Shown here one piece after another: positions 1 through 8,107 of a DNA stretch of 64,000 nt. Under the pieces are notes generated by a model. It saw nothing but the letters and a program-made list of their open reading frames with translations. It made no database searches and was not told the DNA's origin. Origin of the DNA: Curvibacter sp. GWA2_63_95. Its GTDB lineage: Bacteria > Pseudomonadota > Gammaproteobacteria > Burkholderiales > Burkholderiaceae_C. Made by a program: the position numbers and the translations under genes. Where the stretch lies: the NCBI GenBank assembly GCA_001795455.1, contig MGPB01000021.1:434001-498000 (forward strand), written 5' to 3'. Each line of letters opens with the position of its first letter. The first letter of the stretch is position 1.

Positions 1-109
1 AGCTTTCAGCGGCAGAAAACCGAGGTTGTCCGGTCGGTGACCGTTAGAGAACAGCGTGACCAAGCACAAGTTCTGGCTTTACCGATCCACGCGGCTACAT
101 GCAAAAAAA

Positions 110-775
110 CTAGCCCGCGTTGTATATGCGCGCAATGAGGCTTTGAACGCCCAGTTGAGGGCTGGAAAGTACCTCTACTCCGAAGCCGCGCAATACCTCG
201 GCCGCAGGAGCCATTGACGCTTGAGCCAACACAATGGCGCTGATGTCCGTTGAGGCCGCAGCTTGTACTGTTTGACATATTGCGGCTATATAGGCAGCGT
301 GGTTTCCATCGATGAAGTGCTGCCAAGCGTCCTGTGCCACCACGACCTGGAGTTCCACCTCGGCTTGCAGCATGGATGCCGATTCCTGGAGAAGTTCAAT
401 GGTTGGCTTTAGTGTGCTTTCAAGTGCCGCAACGACCAGTATGCGGGGCCCCAACGAGACTGCACGATCTGCCATGGCTCGGTCAATTCTCAACGCAATA
501 AAGCGACCTTCCGTTGGAGTTCGCTCAGCTGCGCCTCCAATGGTTGAGCAGGTACAAATGACGAGTGCCGGGCTATTAGTGGCAGCAGAGTGCATCGCCG
601 AGTGGACGCGTTTAACTACAGACGGCTCTGTTGGTCCCAAGCGCTGGGCCTCCAATAAGAGTTTTTCCAATACGATGTGCTCGACAGTTATCGTCGGGGC
701 GGCGTCCTTCACAAGGCGTTCAAAGGTCGCAATGTGTACGGGTGATGTATGAAGAAAGGCTATGTGCTGTCGCAT
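110..775 (-). CDS. Asp/Glu racemase-superfamily protein
   Basis: A 221-residue protein that fits the aspartate/glutamate/hydantoin racemase superfamily by size and by two half-domains. The first half carries the Cys-loop CTCSTIGG (about residues 74-81), which matches the N-terminal catalytic cysteine region. The position where the second catalytic cysteine is expected reads VLAQASMAPA, with no cysteine. Family members use two cysteines for racemisation, or one in decarboxylase/isomerase-like relatives, so this is probably not a classical racemase. ATG start, no strong ribosome site. It lies 60 bases downstream of the glutathione transferase on the same strand and is probably co-transcribed. 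Substrate unknown. Family call good; activity uncertain. Confidence 0.65.
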   Translation of the reverse strand: MRQHIAFLHTSPVHIATFERLVKDAAPTITVEHIVLEKLLLEAQRLGPTEPSVVKRVHSAMHSAATNSPALVICTCSTIGGAAERTPTEGRFIALRIDRAMADRAVSLGPRILVVAALESTLKPTIELLQESASMLQAEVELQVVVAQDAWQHFIDGNHAAYIAAICQTVQAAASTDISAIVLAQASMAPAAEVLRGFGVEVLSSPQLGVQSLIARIYNAG

Positions 776-835
776 GTGAAAGTATCCGGTTGCAGCCTAC
801 TGAAACGTAGAAGCGTGGTTCTGTTGATTTTTTGG

Positions 836-1471
836 CTACTTCCAGACAGAGATTTTTTCCGTTGCCAAGGCTCGCACTACGGCATCGCGCTTGATGACCC
901 GGTGTGTATGCTGTGTCCAAGCCTTGTAGCGCTCAGACATCTCGACCCCCATGCGATTCCCCCACCTATAGAAGACCAAAATAAATGGGTCTACGCATGA
1001 GTAGCTTTGCCCTACGGCCCACTCTGCATTCGACAACTGGGCATCGATCAAGGCAAAGGCGAATGCAAGATTCTCCCTTCCCTTCTCGACAATGCCAGCA
1101 TGTTGTGAGGCGTCCACCGTAAAGGTCTCAGGTCGCCAGACTTGCCGTATGGCGATGGAATGGACAGTACCCGAAAGCCAGTTAAACCACTCAAGAGTTC
1201 TCACCAAGCCGTCCGGCTCTGAGGACAGCAGACCCGCACGAGGATTGGAAGTGGCCAAATGGAGCAGTATGGCCGGAGCCTCGGTCAAAACGGCATTTTC
1301 GTAACAGAGTACGGGTATTCGACCTTTGGGGTTGAGCGCTAGGTATTCAGGCCTCCGGGGCGATCCGTCGGACGTTGATACCAAGTTGAGATGAAAAGGG
1401 ATGCCGATTTCTTCGAGAACGATATGTGGCGCGAGTGAACAGGCCCCCGGTGAGTAATGCAGAGTATTCAA
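836..1471 (-). CDS. glutathione S-transferase (beta-class-like)
   Basis: A 211-residue glutathione S-transferase. The N-terminal thioredoxin-like domain begins with LHYSPGACSLAPHI, the pattern of bacterial beta-class enzymes, with the cysteine that contacts glutathione (Cys11). NPKGRIPVL and LTEAPAILLHL form the glutathione site with its cis-proline; an all-helical C-terminal domain follows. The best start is a TTG codon at 1471, because the family begins a few residues before YYSPGACS and no ATG is available there; CCGGAA just upstream can serve as a ribosome site. Role: conjugation or reduction of electrophiles in the cytoplasm. Precedes the racemase-like gene and may form a two-gene unit with it. 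Base composition is lower in GC than the block that follows. Confidence 0.85.
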   Translation of the reverse strand: MNTLHYSPGACSLAPHIVLEEIGIPFHLNLVSTSDGSPRRPEYLALNPKGRIPVLCYENAVLTEAPAILLHLATSNPRAGLLSSEPDGLVRTLEWFNWLSGTVHSIAIRQVWRPETFTVDASQHAGIVEKGRENLAFAFALIDAQLSNAEWAVGQSYSCVDPFILVFYRWGNRMGVEMSERYKAWTQHTHRVIKRDAVVRALATEKISVWK

Positions 1472-1684
1472 TGTTCCGGACCCTTGGAGAAGCTCGTGCG
1501 AAGTCGATCAAATGAAAGTAATTTCAAAATTACCTCTTCAACCACAATTTTGACTATCACCTCTTGAACTGCATATCCCCCGAATGGGTGAATCTGATAG
1601 GCCAAAACGGCTATGCCCCAACATGCATCCTGTTCATTTGTATGCCTAGCGGCGTCTCGCAGCCCTTTCGAGAAAAAATTTGTA

Positions 1685-1710
1685 GATCGAAGGGGCAATT
1701 GCCTTCGATC
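1685..1710 (-). terminator. Rho-independent-like terminator after creD
   Basis: A perfect 9-bp inverted repeat (GATCGAAGG and CCTTCGATC) with a short loop begins 12 bases past the creD stop. Read on the minus strand it is followed, after TACAAA, by a run of six T. The T-run is offset by a few bases, so termination may be incomplete. Confidence 0.6.
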
Positions 1711-1721
1711 AGGGCCGTATC

Positions 1722-3026
1722 TCAAACAGCCCGCCCATACCAATCCACCTTGCGCGTGCCCAGCATCACCGCTGCCAACAGCAAGAAGATCAACACCGAG
1801 CCCAACAACAGCGCGTTTTGCTCCGACTGCAAGATGCCAAACAAAGCTGCGTAGAGCGTGCCCATGGCAGTGCTAAACCCCACAGCCCGCGCTGCGCCAC
1901 GCAGCACTGAGGCCAAGTACACCCCCACCAAGACCACCGACGCCGTAGCGGACACGCCGTAGGCCACGGCGAAGGCCATGTGCTCCGACAAGCTGGTGAG
2001 CAGCAGAAAGAACACCGCCTGGGCCAGACCGACCAGCAGGTATTGGATGGGGTGGATGCGCAGGTTCTTGAGTTGCTCGAACACGAAGAAGGCGGCAAAA
2101 CTCAGCACGATGAACAGGAAGCCGTACTTCACCGACCGTGTGGCTTGCTGGTACACGTCCACCGGCTCAATCAGGCGCACCTGGAACCCTTCTGTAGTGC
2201 CGCCGCCATTGGATGCGAGCGCTGTGGTGCCCCACTGGGCTGTAAAGCCGGTGTCTTGTACGGTTCGCGTGCGGGGCAAGAAGTCGCCACCAAAGCTGGG
2301 ATGCGGCCAGTTGCTGCTCAGGTTGGCGGTCACCACATCACCTACCGGCACAAAGCCGAAGGCGCTGGTGCCCACCAGGCGCACCGTGACGGAGAACGGC
2401 AAGGTCTTGGCGCTTCCATCCAGGGGCACATTGTTGGCCACACCATGAAAACCGCTGGTGAAGTCTTTGACATCGCTGCCGCCCTCCACCGCCAGCGTGG
2501 TACCTGCCAGGGTGACCACGGGTGCACCGGCAATGCCTCGTGTGTCGCCCACGCCCACGGTCAACACGGGTGCGCCCCACTTGAGCCGGGCGTTGGGCCC
2601 CAGCTTGGGCAAGTCTTTGGCCGTGGGGGCCACATAGTGGCCGCTGAGTGTGGCGTTGAGCTCAAACACGGGAGTGCTGAACAAGCCCAGCTTGCGCCGC
2701 TCTACGTCCATCTGGCCTTTCAAATCGACCGCCGACGGTGTGACTTGCAGGGTGTGTCTGCGCGTGGCGCGGGTGCTGCCCGCCACGGCACCGGCCTTGG
2801 TCCATCCGCTCACGGGCTCGTCGTATTCCTCGTCCACGGTGATGGTCAGCACCGGGCCCCATAGCTTTTGCTCGCCGGCAGAGCTGGCGGCGATGGCCTG
2901 CACGGCTTCTTCGCGGTAGGTGGTGCGCTCGTGGATGGTGTTTTCAATCATGAGCAGCGGAACCCAGAGCAATACGCCCAACACAAACACCAGCGTGCAT
3001 TTCAAAAACAGTGCGTTTTTCATCAT
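1722..3026 (-). CDS. creD: inner membrane protein CreD
   Basis: A 434-residue protein matching CreD (cell envelope integrity, PF06123), close to the 450 residues of the E. coli protein. It has one N-terminal membrane helix (about residues 6-27), a large periplasmic domain with the WGPVLTI segment typical of the family, and a C-terminal cluster of about six membrane helices beginning near KYGFLFIVLSFAAFFVFEQL. In E. coli creD belongs to the CreBC regulon; no creBC is present here. I start at the ATGATG at 3026, which follows AAGGGTCGGAA and opens directly into the signal-anchor; the longer reading upstream is Pro/His-rich and unlikely. The gene stands alone between a terminator and the thiolase terminator. 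Confidence 0.88.
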   Translation of the reverse strand: MMKNALFLKCTLVFVLGVLLWVPLLMIENTIHERTTYREEAVQAIAASSAGEQKLWGPVLTITVDEEYDEPVSGWTKAGAVAGSTRATRRHTLQVTPSAVDLKGQMDVERRKLGLFSTPVFELNATLSGHYVAPTAKDLPKLGPNARLKWGAPVLTVGVGDTRGIAGAPVVTLAGTTLAVEGGSDVKDFTSGFHGVANNVPLDGSAKTLPFSVTVRLVGTSAFGFVPVGDVVTANLSSNWPHPSFGGDFLPRTRTVQDTGFTAQWGTTALASNGGGTTEGFQVRLIEPVDVYQQATRSVKYGFLFIVLSFAAFFVFEQLKNLRIHPIQYLLVGLAQAVFFLLLTSLSEHMAFAVAYGVSATASVVLVGVYLASVLRGAARAVGFSTAMGTLYAALFGILQSEQNALLLGSVLIFLLLAAVMLGTRKVDWYGRAV

Positions 3027-3121
3027 TTCCGACCCTTGTTGTTGCATGTGCTGGCAGTGTCGGCAGGGTGTGCGATGCCGATGTGATGGCACGGTGCGGG
3101 CCGGGTGAAGGCTGTGTGAAA

Positions 3122-3151
3122 ACAAAAAAAAGGCCACCGTAGACGGTGGCC
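3122..3151 (-). terminator. Rho-independent terminator after thiolase gene
   Basis: An 8-bp perfect stem (GGCCACCG / CGGTGGCC) with a four-base loop lies 28 bases after the thiolase stop and is followed on the minus strand by seven T residues. A textbook intrinsic terminator ending the dehydrogenase-M20-thiolase unit. Confidence 0.9.
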
Positions 3152-3178
3152 CTTGGATTGGCAAATGCCGAGACAGTG

Positions 3179-4354
3179 TTACAGCACTTCAAACACGCCC
3201 GCAGCACCCATGCCACCACCAATACACATGGTGACGCAGACCTTTTTGGCGCCGCGGCGTTTGCCTTCGATGAGGGCGTGGCCGGTGAGGCGCTGGCCGC
3301 TCATGCCGAAGGGGTGGCCCACGGCAATGGCGCCGCCGTTGACGTTGAGCTTGTCAGCGGGGATGCCCAGCTTGTCGCGGCAGTAGATCACCTGCACGGC
3401 GAAGGCCTCGTTCAGCTCCCACAGGTCGATGTCATTGATGGTCAGGCCCAGACGCTTGAGCACTTTGGGGATGGCGAACACGGGGCCGATGCCCATTTCG
3501 TCAGGCTCGCAACCGGCGACGGCAAAACCGAGGAAGCGGCCCAGGGGCTTGAGGCCTTTTTGCTCGGCCAGCTTTTCGTGCATCACTACCGTGGCGCCTG
3601 CGCCATCGGACAGCTGGCTGGCGTTGCCGGCTGACACCAAACCGCCGGGCACGGCAGAGCGCAGGTCCTTGATGCTGTCATAGGTGGTGCCAGCGCGGAT
3701 GCCTTCGTCATCGCTCACGGTGACTTGTTTGGTCATCAGGCCCATGACCTTGTCGGCCACACCCATGGTCACGGTGATGGGGGCGATTTCGTCCTTGAAC
3801 AGGCCTTTTTCCAAGGCAGCGCTGGCTTTTTGCTGGCTGCTGGCGCCGTATTCGTCCATGGCCTCGCGGCTGATGTTGTAGCGTTTGGCCACTTGCTCGG
3901 CGGTTTGCAACATGGCCCAGTAGACCTCGGGCTTGTTCTTCATGAGCCAAGGGTCTTGCAGCATGTGCTGGTTCATCTCTTGCGCGGTGCAGGAGATGGC
4001 TTCCACGCCGCCGGCCACGTAAATGTCGCCTTCGTTGGCCATGATGCGCTGGGCGGCGCTGGCAATGGTTTGCAGGCCGGAGGAGCAAAAACGGTTGATG
4101 GTCATGCCCGACACGGTGACGGGGCAGCCTGCGCGCAGCGCGATTTGGCGGGCGATATTGGCGCCCGTGGCACCTTCGGGTGTGCCACAGCCCATGATGA
4201 CGTCGTCCACCTCACCGGCTTCGATGCCGGCGCGCTGAATGGCATGCTCCACCACGTGGCCGCCCATGGTGGCGCCGTGGGTCATGTTGAAGGCACCCTT
4301 CCAGGCCTTGGTCAAGGGGGTGCGAGCGGTGGAAACAATTACTGCTGATGTCAT
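3179..4354 (-). CDS. acetyl-CoA C-acyltransferase (thiolase)
   Basis: A 391-residue thiolase of full family length. The acyl-accepting cysteine is Cys90 in NRFCSSGLQ, the general-base histidine lies in [16 protein letters not shown], and the second cysteine in [10 protein letters not shown] near the C-terminus. It cleaves 3-ketoacyl-CoA with CoA to acetyl-CoA and a shortened acyl-CoA, or condenses acetyl-CoA in reverse. The neighbouring hydratase/3-hydroxyacyl-CoA dehydrogenase fusion supplies its substrate, so the beta-oxidative direction is more likely. ATG start with GGAGAG eight bases upstream. Only 22 bases separate it from the M20 gene, so the two are co-transcribed. Confidence 0.95.
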   Translation of the reverse strand: MTSAVIVSTARTPLTKAWKGAFNMTHGATMGGHVVEHAIQRAGIEAGEVDDVIMGCGTPEGATGANIARQIALRAGCPVTVSGMTINRFCSSGLQTIASAAQRIMANEGDIYVAGGVEAISCTAQEMNQHMLQDPWLMKNKPEVYWAMLQTAEQVAKRYNISREAMDEYGASSQQKASAALEKGLFKDEIAPITVTMGVADKVMGLMTKQVTVSDDEGIRAGTTYDSIKDLRSAVPGGLVSAGNASQLSDGAGATVVMHEKLAEQKGLKPLGRFLGFAVAGCEPDEMGIGPVFAIPKVLKRLGLTINDIDLWELNEAFAVQVIYCRDKLGIPADKLNVNGGAIAVGHPFGMSGQRLTGHALIEGKRRGAKKVCVTMCIGGGMGAAGVFEVL

Positions 4355-4376
4355 GGTGAAGCTCTCCTAAATGGGG

Positions 4377-5870
4377 TCAGGGTTGGGGTGCCTTGGCACC
4401 TTGCGTCAAAAGGCGGTGGTAAAAGCGGATCAGTTCGGTGTAGTTGCTGACCGCAATGCGTTCGTTGGTGCCATGAAAACGTTTCAGGTCTTCCGGGCCG
4501 GCACGTACGGGCGAAAACTTGAAGATGTGCTCACTGATTTCGCCAAAGTGGATGGAGTCGGTAGCGCCAATCATCAAGCCAGGGGCCACCAGCGTGCCCG
4601 GAAACACTTCGCGGATGGTGCGGTTGATGAGGGCGTACTGCGCAGAATCGGTAGGTGCCACCTTCGAGGCTTCGGCACCGCCGGGCAGCGCAAACAGCTC
4701 GAATTTGTCGCTCCGGGTGGCATCCGCCACCAGGGCGCGGGTGCGTTCCACCACCATGTCTTTGGTGTCGCCGGGCAGCAGGCGGAAGTTGACCGTGGCC
4801 TCGGCGTTGCCAGGCAGCACGTTTTCCTTGTTGCCAGCGTTGACGATGGTCAGCGCCGTGGTGGTGCGCATCACGGCGTTGGTGCCTGCGCCATTCTCCA
4901 GTTGCTTTTGCACGATGGGGCCGAACAACCAGAGGTTGGACAGAGCCACGCGGGAGAAGCCGCCCATCTCGGGAGCCACGGTGGCAAACATGTCTGCCGC
5001 CACGCCACGGATGCCCGCCGGCAGCTGCTCGTCGTCAATGCGCTTGAGGGCGGCACTCATCATGGCAATGGCACTGGTGCCCTTGGGCGGCGGCATGGAC
5101 GAGTGACCGGGTGTGGCCGACATCTTGAGCACGACCGAGAGGTAGCCTTTTTCAGCCACACCAATCAGCGCGGCCGGGGCTTTGAGGCCGGGCATGATGC
5201 CTTCGGTGATCAGCAGGCCTTCGTCAATGACAAAGTCCAGCCGTACCTTGCGCTCTTTCAGCAGCGCCGCAATCTTCTCGGCACCACGGTGGCCGCCCAC
5301 CTCTTCGTCGGCACCAAAGGCCAGGTACACGGTGCGCTCGGGCTGGTAGCCACTGGCCACCAACAACTCGATGGCTTCGAGCTGGGCCATCAGGTTGCCC
5401 TTGTCGTCCCACGCGCCACGGCCCCAGACGAAGCCATCTTTTACGTCACCGCTAAAGGGGTCGGTCTCCCAGGTCTTCTCGGTGCCAGGCGCAATGGGCA
5501 CCACGTCCTGGTGGGCCATCAGCAGGATGGGCTGCAGGTCTGGCTTGCTGCCGGGCCAGGTGTAGAGCAGGCTCAGGTCGCCCACCACTTCCCGCTTGAG
5601 GGCGGCGTGGGTTTTGGGAAACTTGGCCTGCAACAGCGCGTGCAGTTGCCTGAACTGGTCGGCGTTGAGATTGGCGTCATCCCGCGAGGAAATGGTGCGC
5701 AAACGCACAGCTTCTGCCAAGCGTTGGCCCACGCCGACTGCATCCACCGCCACCACTGGCACCGGCGGCACATCCAGCTGGCGCGAGCCCTTGCGCAGGG
5801 TGTTGATGGCTAGCACAGCCACCAGTGCCAGCAGCAAGGCCAGCACACCCCAGGCTATTTTCTTGAGCAT
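4377..5870 (-). CDS. membrane-anchored M20 family metallopeptidase
   Basis: A 497-residue M20 (PM20D1/carboxypeptidase S-like) zinc hydrolase. An N-terminal hydrophobic helix (about residues 4-23) acts as signal anchor, so the catalytic domain is probably periplasmic. Metal ligands and catalytic residues are visible: His in LLMAHQDVVP, Asp in GAWDDKG, Glu pair in ADEEVGG, and a late His in DSIHFGE. Family members cut or form peptide and N-acyl amino-acid bonds. It sits 12 bases after the dehydrogenase fusion and 22 before thiolase, which would fit release of fatty acids from N-acyl amino acids; that is inference from context. Confidence 0.85.
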   Translation of the reverse strand: MLKKIAWGVLALLLALVAVLAINTLRKGSRQLDVPPVPVVAVDAVGVGQRLAEAVRLRTISSRDDANLNADQFRQLHALLQAKFPKTHAALKREVVGDLSLLYTWPGSKPDLQPILLMAHQDVVPIAPGTEKTWETDPFSGDVKDGFVWGRGAWDDKGNLMAQLEAIELLVASGYQPERTVYLAFGADEEVGGHRGAEKIAALLKERKVRLDFVIDEGLLITEGIMPGLKAPAALIGVAEKGYLSVVLKMSATPGHSSMPPPKGTSAIAMMSAALKRIDDEQLPAGIRGVAADMFATVAPEMGGFSRVALSNLWLFGPIVQKQLENGAGTNAVMRTTTALTIVNAGNKENVLPGNAEATVNFRLLPGDTKDMVVERTRALVADATRSDKFELFALPGGAEASKVAPTDSAQYALINRTIREVFPGTLVAPGLMIGATDSIHFGEISEHIFKFSPVRAGPEDLKRFHGTNERIAVSNYTELIRFYHRLLTQGAKAPQP

Positions 5871-5882
5871 GGTGCAGCCTGC

Positions 5883-7982
5883 TTAGTTGAAGGTCTTGCC
5901 TTCAGCGGCCAGCTTGGCCAAGAGCGGCGCGGGCTGCCAGAACTTGGCGTCGTCCAGCGGGTTCTGGGCAAAGCGGTTCATCGCTTGCACGACATTGAAC
6001 AGGCCCACTTCGTCGGCGTAGTTCATGGGACCGCCGCGGTGCGCGGGGAAGCCGTAGCCAAAGATGTAGACGATGTCGATATCGCTGGCCTTGGCGGCAA
6101 TGCCCTCTTCCAGGATGTGGGCCGCTTCGTTGACCAGGCTGAACACCAGGCGTTGCACGATTTCTTCGTCCGAAATCTTGCGCGGCGTAATGCCCAGGCT
6201 CTTGCGGTGCTCTTCAATCATGGCCACCACCTCGGCATTGGGGATGGCGTCGCGCTTGCCGGGCACATAGTCGTACCAGCCAGCACCGGTCTTCTGGCCA
6301 AAGCGTCCCTTCTCACACAGCAGGTCAGCGGTTTTGCTGTACTTCATGTCGGGCTGCTCGGTGTAGCGGCGCTTGCGGATGGCCCAGCCAATGTCGTTGC
6401 CGGCCAGATCGCCCATGCGGAACGGGCCCATGGCCATACCGAATTTTTCCATGGCCTTGTCCACTTGCGCAGGTGTGCAGCCTTCGTCCAGCAGGAAGCC
6501 GCCCTGGCGGCCGTACTGTTCGATCATGCGGTTGCCGATGAAACCATCGCACACGCCGGAGACCACGGCGGTCTTCTTGATCTTCTTGGCAACGGACATG
6601 ACGGTCGCCATCACGTCCTTGGCGGTTTTCTCGCCGCGCACCACTTCCAGCAGCTTCATCACGTTGGCCGGGCTGAAGAAGTGCAGGCCCACCACGTCTT
6701 CGGGGCGTTTGGTGAAGGCGGCGATCTTGTTCACGTCCAGTGTGGAGGTGTTGGAGGCCAGGATGGCGCCGGGCTTCATGACGCGGTCCAGTTCCTTGAA
6801 CACGGCTTCCTTCACGCCAATTTCTTCAAACACGGCTTCGATCACCATGTCGGCAGTGTTCAGGTCGTCATAGCTCAGCGTGGTGCTCAGCAGGCTCATG
6901 CGCTGCTCGTACTTGTCCTGCTTGAGTTTCTTCTTGGCCACCTGGGCTTCGTAGTTTTTGCGGATGGTGGCGATGCCGCGGTCCAGCGCTTCCTGCTTCA
7001 TTTCCAGCATCTTGACGGGGATGCCGGCGTTCAGGAAGTTCATGGCAATGCCGCCACCCATGGTGCCAGCGCCAATAACCGCTACAGAATTAATAGCACG
7101 CTGCGCAGTGTCGGCGGGCACATCCGCTATTTTTGATGCTGCACGCTCAGCCAGGAACAGGTGACGCAGGGATTTGCTCTCGGCGGTAAACATGAGGTTG
7201 ATAAACGCCTCGCGCTCAACTTTCATACCTTCGTCAAACTTCTTCTTGGTGGCGGCTTCCACCACGTCCACACACTTGGCAGGTGCGGGGAAGTTCTTGC
7301 TCATGCCCTTGACCATGTTGCGGGCGAACTGGAAGTAGGCGTCGCCCTGGGGGTGCTTGCACTTCAGGTCGCGCACCAGAGGCAGGGGGCGCACATCAGC
7401 CTTTTCACGTGCAAAGGCCATCGCCTCTTCCAGCACGCTCTCGGCCGACGCTGCCATTTTGTCGAACAGCTTTTGGCCAGGGGCCATAGCCAGCATGTCG
7501 CTCTTGACGGTTTCGCCACTGACGATCATGTTCAATGCGGGCTCCACACCCAGCACGCGCGGCAGGCGCTGCGTGCCACCGGCGCCGGGCAGCAGGCCCA
7601 GCTTCACTTCGGGCAGGGCCACGCTGGTGCCTGGGGCAACGACGCGGTAGTGGCAACCCAGTGCCAGTTCCAGGCCACCGCCCATGGCCACCGTGTGGAT
7701 AGCCGCTACCACGGGTTTGCTGGACGCTTCGAGTACGCCAATCACGCTGATCAGGTTGGGCTCTTGCAGGGCCGTGGGTTTGCCGAATTCTTTGATGTCT
7801 GCACCGCCCGAGAAGGCCTTGCCAGCGCCAGTGATCACGATGGCCTTGACCGCTGCGTCGGCATTGGCCTGGGCCATGCCGTCTGCAATACCCTGACGGG
7901 TGGACAAACCCAAGCCATTGACCGGCGGGTTGTTCAGCGTGATGACGGCGATATCGCCATGGACTTGGTACTGGGCGGTCAT
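5883..7982 (-). CDS. enoyl-CoA hydratase/3-hydroxyacyl-CoA dehydrogenase fusion
   Basis: A 699-residue bifunctional beta-oxidation enzyme of the FadJ/FadB type. The N-terminal crotonase domain has the oxyanion segment GKAFSGGADIKEF and glutamates Glu105 (GGGLELALG) and Glu125 (LPEVKLGL). The dehydrogenase domain starts at about residue 302 with VAVIGAGTMGGG (NAD site) and has the catalytic-His motif GLHFFSPANVMKLLEVV. It hydrates 2-enoyl-CoA and oxidises 3-hydroxyacyl-CoA. The start is the ATG at 7982, which has AAGGA ten bases upstream; the longer frame crosses an operator-like palindrome and is not used. Residues about 283-301, between the two domains, are encoded by a copy of the window's repeat family. 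First gene of a unit with the M20 peptidase and thiolase. Confidence 0.94.
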   Translation of the reverse strand: MTAQYQVHGDIAVITLNNPPVNGLGLSTRQGIADGMAQANADAAVKAIVITGAGKAFSGGADIKEFGKPTALQEPNLISVIGVLEASSKPVVAAIHTVAMGGGLELALGCHYRVVAPGTSVALPEVKLGLLPGAGGTQRLPRVLGVEPALNMIVSGETVKSDMLAMAPGQKLFDKMAASAESVLEEAMAFAREKADVRPLPLVRDLKCKHPQGDAYFQFARNMVKGMSKNFPAPAKCVDVVEAATKKKFDEGMKVEREAFINLMFTAESKSLRHLFLAERAASKIADVPADTAQRAINSVAVIGAGTMGGGIAMNFLNAGIPVKMLEMKQEALDRGIATIRKNYEAQVAKKKLKQDKYEQRMSLLSTTLSYDDLNTADMVIEAVFEEIGVKEAVFKELDRVMKPGAILASNTSTLDVNKIAAFTKRPEDVVGLHFFSPANVMKLLEVVRGEKTAKDVMATVMSVAKKIKKTAVVSGVCDGFIGNRMIEQYGRQGGFLLDEGCTPAQVDKAMEKFGMAMGPFRMGDLAGNDIGWAIRKRRYTEQPDMKYSKTADLLCEKGRFGQKTGAGWYDYVPGKRDAIPNAEVVAMIEEHRKSLGITPRKISDEEIVQRLVFSLVNEAAHILEEGIAAKASDIDIVYIFGYGFPAHRGGPMNYADEVGLFNVVQAMNRFAQNPLDDAKFWQPAPLLAKLAAEGKTFN
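7081..7136 (+). repeat. 56-bp coding-tolerant repeat, copy 1 (dehydrogenase fusion)
   Basis: Starts GCTACAGAATTAATAGC, then CTGCGCA core, a GGCGGGC segment and TATTTTTG end. It is antisense to the host gene and encodes the linker before the NAD-binding domain, including TAQRAINSVA. Matches the other copies in order and spacing with one small gap near the tail. Confidence 0.75.
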
Positions 7983-8018
7983 GCTTTCATTCCTTGAAAA
8001 GGTGGAGCCAGAGAAAAT

Positions 8019-8032
8019 AGAACGATCGTTCT
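8019..8032. promoter_or_regulatory. 14-bp palindrome, probable TetR-type operator
   Basis: AGAACGATCGTTCT is a perfect 14-bp palindrome 37 bases before the start of the hydratase/dehydrogenase gene. Size and AACG-AT-CGTT symmetry fit operators of TetR-family fatty-acid regulators (PsrA/FadP-like), which commonly control beta-oxidation genes in proteobacteria. The regulator is not in the window. Inference from position and symmetry. Confidence 0.55.
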
Positions 8033-8052
8033 TTTTTAAGATTGTAGGGGCT

Positions 8053-8068
8053 TTGGATTCCAATCCAA
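8053..8068. promoter_or_regulatory. inverted repeat in livF-dehydrogenase gap
   Basis: TTGGATT-CC-AATCCAA is a perfect 7-bp inverted repeat with a two-base centre, between the operator-like palindrome and the livF end. Function unknown; could be a second operator or part of a transcript end. Confidence 0.35.
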
Positions 8069-8073
8069 GCGCT

Positions 8074-8093
8074 TTTGTCCCTCGTGGGACAAA
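8074..8093 (-). terminator. stem-loop just after livF
   Basis: An 8-bp perfect stem (TTTGTCCC / GGGACAAA) with loop TCGT begins 15 bases past the livF stop. No T-run follows on the minus strand, so it is terminator-like or an mRNA-end stabiliser rather than a clear intrinsic terminator. Confidence 0.4.
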
Positions 8094-8107
8094 CCAAGGG
8101 TTATCCC

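Noticed and set aside
1468-1743. A 91-codon frame on the minus strand between creD and the glutathione transferase
   Set aside because: It spans the creD terminator hairpin, has no ribosome site and no recognisable family; the region is better read as intergenic.
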